Shown here: positions 33,901 to 41,765 of the stretch, piece after piece
Layout of the letters: every line of letters begins with the position of its first letter
How positions within the stretch are numbered: position 1 is the first letter of the stretch
Assembly: GCA_023251555.1 (NCBI GenBank)
Contig: JAHEYN010000015.1
Location: forward strand, 18,288 to 74,750
Source: Bacteroidota bacterium
GTDB taxonomy: Bacteria > Bacteroidota > Bacteroidia > AKYH767-A > JAHEYN01
Direction: 5' to 3'
Length of the DNA stretch: 56,463 bases
Translations under genes and position numbers: made by a program
The notes under the pieces: model-generated
Seen by the model: the letters and a program-made list of their open reading frames with translations, nothing else
Told to the model about the DNA's origin: nothing
The model's database searches: none

Positions 33901-35333
33901 GCAACAGTGCAATTCCACGTTCCACCGGGATTTACAGTAATATCCTTGAATGTTTTTGTTCCGCCTGTGCTCGTGATGTTAAGCGTGCCGGATATGGTGG
34001 TGGCAGCACTTGCAGTAAAGGTAACGTTCCCCAGGGTGTTTGCTCCGCTGGATACATTGAATGTACCGGGAATGGTGATAATACCAGTGGCAGCTCCATC
34101 AAGCGAACCCCCTGTCATTGTCAGGTTCCCGGTAACAGTAAAAGTTTCAGCAGCGCTGTTGCTCCAGGATCCCCCGGAGTTGATATTTACATTTCCGAAA
34201 GTCTTTACCCCGGAAATACTTGTAAAGGTAACTGTCCCGGTTATATCGGTAGTTCCGGTTACGGTGATGGTTTCCTGTCCGATGGTGTTTGCCCCGCTGA
34301 GGATATTGAAGTTGCCAAGCACGTTGAAAGTGCCTGTGGATGTTCCGGTAATGGAACCGCCGGACATATTCAGATTCCCGTTGATGGTGGCGGTATTGGG
34401 AGTTCCGGAACTGGTGGCATCAATTGTACCTCCGGAGTTCACATTAACATCCTGGAACGACCATGTCCCTGAGTTTCCCGATAGAGTCAGTATACCGGAA
34501 ATGGAGGTGGTGCCGCTTACAGTTACATTATAGCTTCCTATGTTTGCGGTTCCTGTGGAAACGGTGAAATTATTATTAACGGTGATAGAACTTGTAAAAA
34601 CAGTACCGCCGGTGCTTGCTACGTTCAGGTCATAATAAGTTGTTGACTTCATGGTCTGCGTGGCAGAACCGCTGTAGTTTACCGTGTTTCCGGCGGCAGT
34701 GGCCGTTAGCGTTGACAGAGATACCGCTGAGGATTTGATGTTGAGTGTTCCCGTGCCGGAATTTGTCAGGCTGCCGGCACCTGCAAAGGTTGATACGACG
34801 GTAAATGTCCCGTTGTTTGTATAAGATCCCGTGATAGTTACCTGTGTGATGGAAACGGGATTTGCCCCGCTGATGGTCTTTGCCGCACCGGCAAGTGTGT
34901 AAAGGCCGGATCCGGAAGTAAACGTGGCATCGTTCTGGATGCTGCCGTTTACGGTCATAGCAACGGCAGTTGTAACATTCCAGTTTCCCCCGGCATCTAC
35001 GGTGATGTTATTAAAGATTTTTGTTCCGGTATTGCTTGTGATATTCACTGTTCCGTCAATCGTGAGTGTTCCGTTGGAAGTGAAGGCAACGGCACCTATG
35101 GTTAAAATCCCTGTTGCATTTACGTTTACGTTATTAATAGTAGTATTCCCGTTAAGCGTAACAGTATGGCCTGCAGCAACAACAACATCCTCCCCGGCAG
35201 CAGGAATACAATTACAATCCCAGGTGGAAGCCACGCTCCAGAATCCTGTCTGAACAGAGGTGCGGGTTTGGGCATTTGCTGCAAGTGTAATGATACATAA
35301 TGCAATTGCCGGCAGAGTGGTAATCTTTTTCAT
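30903..35333 (-). CDS. Giant secreted repeat protein with T9SS sorting domain
   Basis: 1476 residues from the ATG at 35333, where a good signal peptide begins (MKKITTLPAIALCIITLAANA, then Q). Residues about 40-1050 are beta-helix-like repeats rich in Thr, Ser, Gly and Asn. Four long units share the pattern IQNDGTFTSGSGTYTLAGAA, then SYTNNGT, GAGSLTN, TVNYNG, with shorter units between. A jelly-roll-like part (GWNLVSNPYPSAIDWDAAWT, IWDETISDYRSYQTG) follows, then a T9SS type A domain (VSIYDVLGKKVSEV to GGIYLVNVQSGNR, ending KKVELKK). It is probably a surface adhesin or matrix protein (inference). Confidence 0.9.
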   Translation of the reverse strand: MKKITTLPAIALCIITLAANAQTRTSVQTGFWSVASTWDCNCIPAAGEDVVVAAGHTVTLNGNTTINNVNVNATGILTIGAVAFTSNGTLTIDGTVNITSNTGTKIFNNITVDAGGNWNVTTAVAMTVNGSIQNDATFTSGSGLYTLAGAAKTISGANPVSITQVTITGSYTNNGTFTVVSTFAGAGSLTNSGTGTLNIKSSAVSLSTLTATAAGNTVNYSGSATQTMKSTTYYDLNVASTGGTVFTSSITVNNNFTVSTGTANIGSYNVTVSGTTSISGILTLSGNSGTWSFQDVNVNSGGTIDATSSGTPNTATINGNLNMSGGSITGTSTGTFNVLGNFNILSGANTIGQETITVTGTTDITGTVTFTSISGVKTFGNVNINSGGSWSNSAAETFTVTGNLTMTGGSLDGAATGIITIPGTFNVSSGANTLGNVTFTASAATTISGTLNITSTGGTKTFKDITVNPGGTWNCTVAEDFSVTGNIANDGTFTGNSGIYTLSGAGKTISGASSTAISNVTISGAGSYTNNGVLTVGTALSGAGSLTQGATGTLNLGGTALITTLVATAATNTVNYNGAGAQTLRTTTYYNLSVTKSAGTASVNGAITVNNNLDVAQGTLAIGAYNFTVSGNTSVTGTLNITSNAGVPVFNNITVNSGGTWNSTVTENFTINGSIQNDGTFTSGAGTYTLAGAAKSLSGNNPLSIANAAVSGSYTNNGTLSVTTALTGAGSLTNAGGKTLNIGGSSTITTLTATAAGNTVNYNGSASQLMVQTTYYDLNVTSTGGAVSTGAVTVNNNFTVASGTASNGGYNMTVTGTSSITGTFTISSTAGTKTFGDITVNPGGNWNCTAAEDFTVNGNIQNDGTFTSNSGTYTLAGAGKTLSGANTVTITSASVSGSYTNNGTCTITTTLAGAGSLTNAANKTLNIGASSVTLTTLAASASGNTVNYNRAGAQTIKVPSSTYTNLTISGSGTKSLAGATSITGTLTVSAGTFSVSGQTFTLISDGNGTARIADNTGGGTISGTVVMQRYVAGSACYHMIGSPMTDATILQLDDDVTLQGLVDRHPTQLPSLYYYDESTTGDWANTYVVPAGGTADLMVNGRGYDLYFFQSNLPATVDITGTPKSGAANLNVTYNPTGPGDPVNDGWNLVSNPYPSAIDWDAAWTTKTNVATTFYIWDETISDYRSYQTGVGGNGTRYIASMQAFWIQTTASSPSLTCPESVKSSQDPSFYKNGNGTIANLPDLMRLRVVDNNSPEHFSDAALVRFTKDAKTSYEPEYDSHRLFSPTSLIPNLSTLSTDKLPLTVNTFPALNRGYDIPVALHVGATGSYTISAENLASFPSGTSVTLEDLDNGKITDMTRNSYTFDAASDKERKTRFVLHIGPQQTIPAEAEPIPSDEISINSLDGHININFNYSEAVNSSVSIYDVLGKKVSEVKNISADKNLLSIDLSFAPGGIYLVNVQSGNRALNKKVELKK
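32683..34960 (-). repeat. Long internal repeats in the giant T9SS gene
   Basis: The segment beginning CCGCTnAnnGnnTT (plus strand) recurs at 32683, 33238, 33802 and 34867. Spacings are 555, 564 and 1065 bp, all multiples of three, so units of about 185 residues are repeated in frame, with one interval holding extra shorter units. Confidence 0.75.
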
Positions 35334-35495
35334 AAAAATATTGTTATTTGAGGGTTTCATTTGTCTTGACACACGATAATTTATACTTTATAACACATGG
35401 TAATGTTACAACTGTAATACAGCAATGAACACAAGGCCATTCATGCATGGCAGACTGAATACAAGTACTGATGTGCAGTATCACGCAAAAATAAG

Positions 35496-35503
35496 TATTT
35501 TTG
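35496..35503 (+). promoter_or_regulatory. -7 box upstream of the Wzc-type kinase operon
   Basis: TATTTTTG (TAnnTTTG), 41 bp upstream of the ATG at 35545. The -33 region lacks a clear TTTG. It would start the long glycan operon. Confidence 0.4.
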
Positions 35504-35544
35504 CTTAGCAAACTACCTGTCCGGATAAAAATTCCGGTATATGC

Positions 35545-37914
35545 ATGATGGAATCAACTACTAAGAAGAACACCGGTATTATTGACAAGTCTGACATCCG
35601 AAGCATTGTCAGCGTGTTTCGTAAAAACTGGTATGTCTTTGTTGTTTTCCTCATACCATCATACTTCATTGCGTACATCGTCATTCATAAGTCAACATAT
35701 ATATACCAGGCAAAATCAGCTGTCCTGGTGAAAACAAGTTCCCAGGGTTATGACCTCCAGGATGCATTTTTAAAGGGGCTCGGCATTAATCCCTCTTTTG
35801 AAAACATCGCCAACGAAATGCGTGTTATTAATTCTTCGCCCCTTATCGAAGAAACTATTTCAAGGCTTAACCTCGACATATCTTATTTTATTTCCGGGAG
35901 AATCAAGGTTACCGAGGTATATGAATCCATGCCCTTTAAGGTGGAAGCTGCAGTATATAATTATGCTGTTTACACTTATATGTTCAAAGTGCATATCATC
36001 AATGCCGAACGCTTTGATCTGATGTACGAGGTGGGAGATCAGAAATACAGCAAGGAGTACCGCTGGGGCGAACCCATCGTGAATAAAGATTTCACTTTTA
36101 TAATCAACAAAACCGAAGTGTTTCACCTTTTAAACCTTACAAGCCTTAAAGACATTAATTACCTGTTCAGGGTGAACAGCAAGAAGGATCTGGTGAAGAA
36201 ATACAAGAACTCCATCAAGGTGGAAGACTATCAGTGGACAGCGATACTTGAGATATCCGCCACCAATGAAATCCCCGAAAGGGCGGTCAGGTTCCTTGAT
36301 ACGCTCATGGCTGTGTATGTCGAAAAATCCATTGAGAACCAGAGAAGTGTGAATGAAAAAACGGTTGTGTTTATTGAAACACAGCTTAACGAAGTTGTGA
36401 ATGTGCTGAATGATATAGAAACCGACCTTGAGAAATACAAGGAGGAAAAGATCACCTTTAACGTAGATGAAGAATACAGCACTTATTTCAGGAGAGTGAT
36501 TGAGTGGGATACCGAGAAGCGAAAACTTGAGTACCGGATAAAGGCCTATGACCTGCTATACAATTACCTTACTGAAAATACCGACAATACTACCCTTTCG
36601 CCTTCTCTGGTGGAGCGTAACGAAGATCCTTACCTTAATGAAAACCTTGAAAAACTTTATGCCCTGAATATCCAGAAGAAGAATGCCAGATTCAACTATA
36701 CCGATGATAATCCAGTTTTTAAAGATTTTGACAACCAGATAACCAAACTTAAAGGAGTAGTTATATCATATCTGGTAAGCTCAAAAAAGAGTCTGCAGGC
36801 AGATATCAGGCACCTTGAGGAGCAGATTGATGAAAACCAGGTATATATTAAAAAGATACCCCGTACAGAGCGGGATATTATCAACATCAAGCGGAAACTC
36901 GAGGTAAATGAAAAAATCTATCTCTATCTCCTTGAGAAAAAGAATGAAACGATCATCGCAAAGGCGGGTATTGTGCCTGACAAAAAAATCCTTGAGCCTG
37001 CGCATTCAATGGGGATCATAAGCCCTAACAGCCAGAAGATTCTCATCAATTATCTTGGATTCGGAATTATCCTGGCGCTTGTGGTGGTGTTTCTCCGCAA
37101 GATGTTCTTTGATACTATAGAAGGAGTTGAAGACCTGAAAAGATTATCCACCGTTCCCATTGTTGGTATTGTGGGCCGGCTGAAAAAGAAAGATTTCAGT
37201 TACCGCGTTGTGGAAACGTCTCCCAAATCTGCTTTTACGGAATCCTTCAGGCTGATTCGTACCAACATGGAGTATATGGCTCCCGGCATTAAGCATAAGG
37301 TGGTACTTGTAACCTCGTTCGTGGGAGGCGAAGGAAAAACTTTTACCGCGATTAACCTCTCAACCATCCTCGCCAAAGCGGGAAAAAAGACGATCCTGCT
37401 TGAACTTGACCTGCACAAGCCAAGAATCCAGAAGGTGATGACTCTTAACAATGAAACAGGAATCAGCTCTATCCTGATTGAGAAAGCAAATTTTATGGAT
37501 GCCATCAGGCATACTGATATTGAGGGGCTGGATGTGATCCTGTCAGGTCCTCTTCCTCCCAATGCTTCCGAACTCATACTTACTCCCCAGCTGGGAATGT
37601 TATTTGAAAATCTCCGGAAAATATACGACTATGTTATCATCGATACACCTCCTATAGGTATCATCAGCGATGCGCTGGTAATGATGCAGCATGCCGATAT
37701 TAATCTTTATGTCCTCAGGGCGGGGAAAGCGAAGGCGGAGTTTATAGAAAATGGCCATCATATTAAAGAGAAGCATAATCCAAAGAACTTCGCTTTCCTC
37801 CTGAACGGGGTTAACTTTGAACGGGGCGGATATTATGGCTATGGCTACGGCTACGGTTATGGCTACGGCTACGGTTATGGCGGCTATGGCTATGGTTATA
37901 CAACCGAAAAATAA
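35545..37914 (+). CDS. Wzc-type polysaccharide co-polymerase / tyrosine autokinase
   Basis: 789 residues; ATGs at 35545 and 35548 are both possible. Wzz domain with TM1 (about 28-48) and TM2 (about 500-520) flank a long periplasmic coiled-coil region. The cytoplasmic BY-kinase domain has Walker A GGEGKT (594-599), Walker A' LLELDLHKP and Walker B VIIDTPP (about 697-703). The end is a tail of 12 tyrosines in Tyr-Gly repeats (last ~28 residues), the usual autophosphorylation site. It controls chain length and export of surface polysaccharide. The sugar genes follow 9 bp later. A CpsB/YwqE-type phosphatase at 51466-52215 may reverse the phosphorylation. Confidence 0.94.
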   Translation: MMESTTKKNTGIIDKSDIRSIVSVFRKNWYVFVVFLIPSYFIAYIVIHKSTYIYQAKSAVLVKTSSQGYDLQDAFLKGLGINPSFENIANEMRVINSSPLIEETISRLNLDISYFISGRIKVTEVYESMPFKVEAAVYNYAVYTYMFKVHIINAERFDLMYEVGDQKYSKEYRWGEPIVNKDFTFIINKTEVFHLLNLTSLKDINYLFRVNSKKDLVKKYKNSIKVEDYQWTAILEISATNEIPERAVRFLDTLMAVYVEKSIENQRSVNEKTVVFIETQLNEVVNVLNDIETDLEKYKEEKITFNVDEEYSTYFRRVIEWDTEKRKLEYRIKAYDLLYNYLTENTDNTTLSPSLVERNEDPYLNENLEKLYALNIQKKNARFNYTDDNPVFKDFDNQITKLKGVVISYLVSSKKSLQADIRHLEEQIDENQVYIKKIPRTERDIINIKRKLEVNEKIYLYLLEKKNETIIAKAGIVPDKKILEPAHSMGIISPNSQKILINYLGFGIILALVVVFLRKMFFDTIEGVEDLKRLSTVPIVGIVGRLKKKDFSYRVVETSPKSAFTESFRLIRTNMEYMAPGIKHKVVLVTSFVGGEGKTFTAINLSTILAKAGKKTILLELDLHKPRIQKVMTLNNETGISSILIEKANFMDAIRHTDIEGLDVILSGPLPPNASELILTPQLGMLFENLRKIYDYVIIDTPPIGIISDALVMMQHADINLYVLRAGKAKAEFIENGHHIKEKHNPKNFAFLLNGVNFERGGYYGYGYGYGYGYGYGYGGYGYGYTTEK
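37831..37899 (+). repeat. Hexanucleotide TAYGGY repeat encoding the Tyr-Gly tail
   Basis: About eleven imperfect copies of TAYGGY (TATGGC, TACGGC, TACGGT, TATGGC...). As the unit is 6 bp, slippage would add or remove Tyr-Gly pairs without a frameshift. Confidence 0.85.
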
Positions 37915-37923
37915 TATGGTGAT

Positions 37924-38943
37924 ATGCGGAAAACCTTGATAATAGCCGAGGCCGGAGTAAACCATAATGGAAATACTAAAATTGCAAAGAAACTGATTGA
38001 TGTGGCTGCGGCTGCAGGTGCTGACTTTGTAAAGTTCCAGACATTTAAAGCCGATAAACTTGTGACCGGGAGTGCCGGGATGGCTGCGTACCAGTCGCGG
38101 AACACAGGCGGGAAAGACCAGACTCAACTTACCATGCTTCGCCGCCTTGAGCTCAGTTTTGAAGACCACGTCCTGCTCAGGGAGCATTGTGAAAAGAAAA
38201 AAATAGGATTTCTCTCCACTGCGTTTGATGAAGAAAGTATAGAATGGCTTTGCAGGCTGGATGTGCCTTTCTTTAAGATACCCTCCGGGGAAATTACCAA
38301 TCTTCCTTACCTTAGAAAGGCAGGCAGCCTGAAAAAGAAGGTCATTCTTTCCACGGGTATGGCAGAAATGCAGGAAGTAGAAGCCGCTCTTGAGATACTG
38401 CTGCGGAGCGGTACGCGAAAAAAAGATATAATCCTCATGCACTGCAATACGGAATACCCAACTCCCATGGAGGATGTGAACCTCCTGGCAATGTGCACTA
38501 TGGCGGCGCATTTCCGCATGCCGGCCGGCTATTCGGATCATACTCCCGGCATCGAGATTCCCATCGCTGCGGTGGCTCTTGGTGCCGTGGTGATTGAGAA
38601 ACACTTTACGCTCAGCAGGGAGATGCAGGGTCCCGACCACAAGGCCTCTCTTCAGCCTTCCGAATTAAAACAAATGGTCATTGCCATAAGAAATATTGAG
38701 AAAGCCCTTGGAGACGGTCAAAAGCGCCCTTCCCCTTCAGAGAGCAGAAACAGGACTGCCGCCAGGCGCAGTATCCATATTTCCCGCTCCCTTTCCCGCG
38801 GCAGCCGGCTCCGTGCAGAGGACCTTGTAATGAAACGCCCGGGGGACGGTATTTCCCCGATGCGGATGAATGAGGTTACCGGGAAAAAAATAAAAAAAGA
38901 CATGCCTCCTGATTACAAACTCCGGTTTTCAGATTTAGCATGA
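37924..38943 (+). CDS. neuB: N-acetylneuraminate / nonulosonate synthase (NeuB family)
   Basis: 339 residues. Condenses an N-acyl-mannosamine-type sugar with phosphoenolpyruvate. Seen: IIAEAGVNHNGNTKIAKKL (5-23), ADFVKFQTFKADKL, FLSTAFDEESIEWL, FFKIPSGEI, HCNTEYPTPMEDVNLLAM and GYSDHTPGIE. The C-terminal SAF/antifreeze-like domain (about 280-339) includes RRSIHISRSL. It cannot be told from sequence whether the product is sialic, legionaminic or another nonulosonic acid. The start of neuC overlaps its stop by 4 bp. Confidence 0.93.
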   Translation: MRKTLIIAEAGVNHNGNTKIAKKLIDVAAAAGADFVKFQTFKADKLVTGSAGMAAYQSRNTGGKDQTQLTMLRRLELSFEDHVLLREHCEKKKIGFLSTAFDEESIEWLCRLDVPFFKIPSGEITNLPYLRKAGSLKKKVILSTGMAEMQEVEAALEILLRSGTRKKDIILMHCNTEYPTPMEDVNLLAMCTMAAHFRMPAGYSDHTPGIEIPIAAVALGAVVIEKHFTLSREMQGPDHKASLQPSELKQMVIAIRNIEKALGDGQKRPSPSESRNRTAARRSIHISRSLSRGSRLRAEDLVMKRPGDGISPMRMNEVTGKKIKKDMPPDYKLRFSDLA

Positions 38944-40061
38944 AAGTCCTTGTACTTACCAGCTCCAGGGCGGATTACGGTATCTACCATCCGCTTCTTA
39001 AAAAGATGAAGGCAGATCCTTTCTTTGAGCTTGACATTGCGGCATTTGGCACACATCTTTCCCCCGTTCATGGCTATACTTTAAAGCAAATCCTGGCTGA
39101 CGGCTTTGGGGTGAAATACCGTATCAGAACTCATCCCGCCGGCGATACACCGGGGCATATCGCACTGTCGATGGCAGGAACCATGAAGAGTTTTACATCC
39201 CTCTGGAAGAAGATCGCCGGGAACATTGACCTGGTATTTTGCCTCGGGGATCGCTATGAAATGTTTTCGGCGGTGGCAGCCTCGGTGCCGTTTAATATTC
39301 CGGTAGCTCATGTTCACGGCGGGGAAACAACACTCGGATCCGTTGATAATGTTTTCAGACATTCTCTTTCACTCATGGCATCCATGCATTTTACCGCCAC
39401 AAAGGAATATGCGCGCAAAGTGGCACTGCTGAGAGGAAGCGGAAAAAATATCTTTTCCGTGGGGGCGCTTGGCCTCGATAATATTGGGCTTATGAAACTC
39501 TTGTCTGACCGGGAGTTTGAAAAAGAATATGGAATAGATTCCCGTTCCCCGTTTATTCTTGTAACATTTCATCCCGAAACTGTTTCCCCTGAAAAAAATA
39601 AAAAACATGTGCAGGAACTGCTTGCGGCTTTGAACATCCTCAAGAGAAAATACCGGCTGGTTATTACGATGCCTAATGCGGATACCAGCAGCAACACGAT
39701 TCGCAATGCTCTCATCAGATTTGGAAAGGCAAATAAAAAAGACAATGTATTGTTAGTTGAGAATTTCGGTACGAAGGGATATTTCAGCTGTATGAATCTC
39801 TGTAGTTTTGTTCTGGGGAACAGCTCCAGCGGGATCATAGAGGCTGCTTCTTTCGGAAAATACGTTATTGATGCCGGCGATCGCCAGAAAGGCCGGCTGG
39901 CAGGGAAAAATGTTATTCATGTGCCTGTCGCCTGCAGGCAAATACTTGATGCGGTTACCCGTATTGAGAAACTGCCTTCTTTCAGGGGAAGGAATATATA
40001 CGGGGACGGGCTGGCATCGGAAAAAATTACACAGGTTATAAAACGAACTTTCAATGGGTAA
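38940..40061 (+). CDS. neuC: Hydrolysing UDP-sugar 2-epimerase (NeuC family)
   Basis: 373 residues. Family motifs: VLTSSRADYGIYHPLLKKM (4-22), FGTHLS, DLVFCLGDRYEMFSA, VAHVHGGETTLGSVDNVFRH, TFHPETVSPEKN and LGNSSSGIIEAASFG. It releases the 2-epimerised sugar (ManNAc or a diacylated relative) that feeds NeuB. If the substrate is GDP-linked, as in legionaminic acid routes, the CBS nucleotidyltransferase downstream would supply it (inference). Confidence 0.93.
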   Translation: MKVLVLTSSRADYGIYHPLLKKMKADPFFELDIAAFGTHLSPVHGYTLKQILADGFGVKYRIRTHPAGDTPGHIALSMAGTMKSFTSLWKKIAGNIDLVFCLGDRYEMFSAVAASVPFNIPVAHVHGGETTLGSVDNVFRHSLSLMASMHFTATKEYARKVALLRGSGKNIFSVGALGLDNIGLMKLLSDREFEKEYGIDSRSPFILVTFHPETVSPEKNKKHVQELLAALNILKRKYRLVITMPNADTSSNTIRNALIRFGKANKKDNVLLVENFGTKGYFSCMNLCSFVLGNSSSGIIEAASFGKYVIDAGDRQKGRLAGKNVIHVPVACRQILDAVTRIEKLPSFRGRNIYGDGLASEKITQVIKRTFNG

Positions 40062-40674
40062 GGATGTGGTATTAATTGGGTACTCCGGACACGCTTTCGT
40101 GGTATATGAAATTTTTCTCTCCCGGGAACGCAACATAGCCGGGTATTGTGAGCCTGCCCCCAAAAAACTCAATCCCTTTAAACTCCCGTACCTCGGAAAT
40201 GAAATTGAATCCTCTGTTATTGGCCGCCTGAAATCATTTGATTACTTTGTTGCAGTGGGTGACATCGCTGCGAGGAAAAAAATCCATGAGCAGCTTGCCG
40301 GCAAGATCCAACCTCCTGTTAATGCCATCCATCCGCGGTCTGTATTGTCAGGAGGTGTGGAGATTGGGAATGGCGTTATGGTTGCTCCGGGCGCAGTTAT
40401 CAATGCCCTGAGCAGGATAGGAGATGGGGTGATTTGCAATTCTGCTTCCGTGATCGAACATGAATGTGAAATAGGAGCCTTCGCCCATATTGCACCTGGT
40501 GCTGTCCTTTGCGGTAATGTGAAGGTCGGCGGGCAGAGTTTTATCGGTGCCGGTGCGGTGGTAAAGGAAGGGGTGGAAATAGGGAAAGGCGTAACGGTGG
40601 GCGCCGGAACAGTGGTTATAAAAAATATCCCCGACGGAGCTGTGGTGGTCGGGAACCCTCAAAGGTTTATTTGA
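40054..40674 (+). CDS. NeuD/PglD-family sugar O- or N-acetyltransferase
   Basis: 206 residues. An N-terminal Rossmann-like part (VVLIGYSGHAFVVYEIFLS, then DYFVAVGD) and a left-handed beta-helix of hexapeptide repeats (VEIGNGVMVAPGAVINALSR, GAFAHIAPGAVLCGNVKVG) ending in IPDGAVVVGNPQRFI. Acetyl-CoA-dependent; the likely catalytic histidine is in VIEHECEIG. Overlaps neuC by 8 bp. Could acetylate the amino sugar before NeuC/NeuB or the finished acid. Confidence 0.9.
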   Translation: MGKDVVLIGYSGHAFVVYEIFLSRERNIAGYCEPAPKKLNPFKLPYLGNEIESSVIGRLKSFDYFVAVGDIAARKKIHEQLAGKIQPPVNAIHPRSVLSGGVEIGNGVMVAPGAVINALSRIGDGVICNSASVIEHECEIGAFAHIAPGAVLCGNVKVGGQSFIGAGAVVKEGVEIGKGVTVGAGTVVIKNIPDGAVVVGNPQRFI

Positions 40675-40685
40675 CTGCCAATCCA

Positions 40686-40693
40686 TAAATTTG
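40686..40693 (+). promoter_or_regulatory. Possible internal -7 box before the CBS nucleotidyltransferase
   Basis: TAAATTTG (TAnnTTTG) in the 29-bp gap, 10 bp upstream of the ATG at 40704. There is no matching -33 box, so it may be chance. Confidence 0.25.
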
Positions 40694-40703
40694 TATCCCT
40701 GAA

Positions 40704-41756
40704 ATGAAAGATTTTAGCCGGAATATTATTAAAGAAACCAGCATCATTAAGGATGCTCTTCATGCGCTGAACTCTCTCGGCTCCAAGGAGAACCTTACCC
40801 TTTTTGTCGTAAACAACAGTCAGCAGATGGTGGCAACGCTTACTGACGGAGATATAAGACGGGGCCTTCTTTCCGGTAAAAATATCAATGACAGCATAAC
40901 TTCAGTCATGTTCAGGAATTTCAGTTTCCTGGAAAAGGATCGTTTTTCGCTTGATGACATCCGTGAAATCAGGAAGAAAGAGATTGAACTTGTCCCTTTT
41001 CTTGACAGCAACAAAAAGATACTGCGTGTAATTGACCTGAAACACCTGCGTTCCGTTCTTCCGCTTGATGCGGTAATCATGGCGGGTGGGGAAGGGAAAC
41101 GACTTAAGCCGCTTACCGACAATCTTCCGAAACCATTGCTTAAAGTCGGCGATAAACCTATCATTGAGCATAATATTGACCGCCTCCGCTCATTCGGAAT
41201 AGACACAATTTTTATCAGCATCAATTACTTGGGAGATAAAATTTCCGCTTACTTTGGCGACGGTAAAAACAAAGGAATTTCCATAAGGTATATCCGGGAG
41301 GACAAGCCTCTTGGCACGATCGGGTCTGTTAATTGTATAAAGGATTACAGCCATGACACCATTCTGGTGATGAACTCCGATCTCCTTACCGATATTGATG
41401 TTGAAGATTTTTACAGGAGTTTTATTGAGCGGAAAGCAGACCTCTCCGTGGCTACCATTCCTTACCGCGTTAATGTCCCCTTTGCTGTTGTGGAAACTGA
41501 TGAAGAACGGATTCTTTCCCTCAAAGAGAAGCCTTCATACACTTATTATTCCAATGCAGGCATCTATCTTTTAAGGAAAGAACTCCTGAAGTATATCCCT
41601 GCCGGGACCCATTACAATGCAACTGACCTTATGGAGAAGCTTATCAGTGAAGGAAAAAAAGTTTCCTATTACCCCATCCTCGGCTACTGGCTTGACATTG
41701 GGCAGGCAGAAGATTATGAAAAAGCCCAGGAGGATATACGCCACCTGAAATTATAA
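40704..41756 (+). CDS. CBS-domain sugar-1-phosphate nucleotidyltransferase (PtmE-like)
   Basis: 350 residues. An N-terminal CBS pair (about 1-118, with ATLTDGDIRRGLLSG and a PVF-like VPFLDSNKKILRVIDL) precedes an NTP-transferase domain beginning DAVIMAGGEGKRLKPLTDN (122-140) with PKPLLKVGDKPIIEH, VMNSDLLTDIDV and LKEKPSYTYYSNAGIYLL. This fusion is the layout of Campylobacter PtmE, a glucosamine-1-phosphate guanylyltransferase of the legionaminic acid route. Here the nucleotide is inferred, not shown. Confidence 0.88.
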   Translation: MKDFSRNIIKETSIIKDALHALNSLGSKENLTLFVVNNSQQMVATLTDGDIRRGLLSGKNINDSITSVMFRNFSFLEKDRFSLDDIREIRKKEIELVPFLDSNKKILRVIDLKHLRSVLPLDAVIMAGGEGKRLKPLTDNLPKPLLKVGDKPIIEHNIDRLRSFGIDTIFISINYLGDKISAYFGDGKNKGISIRYIREDKPLGTIGSVNCIKDYSHDTILVMNSDLLTDIDVEDFYRSFIERKADLSVATIPYRVNVPFAVVETDEERILSLKEKPSYTYYSNAGIYLLRKELLKYIPAGTHYNATDLMEKLISEGKKVSYYPILGYWLDIGQAEDYEKAQEDIRHLKL

Positions 41757-41765
41757 CATTGTCCC

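Noticed and set aside
33853-34533. Plus-strand open frame rich in Val and Pro within the giant T9SS gene
   Set aside because: It is produced by reading the repeat DNA on the wrong strand; repeat composition keeps the frame open.
37600-38640. Long minus-strand open frame (346 codons) across the end of the kinase gene and neuB
   Set aside because: It lies opposite two genes with clear catalytic motifs and its product has no recognisable domain; it is an antisense shadow.
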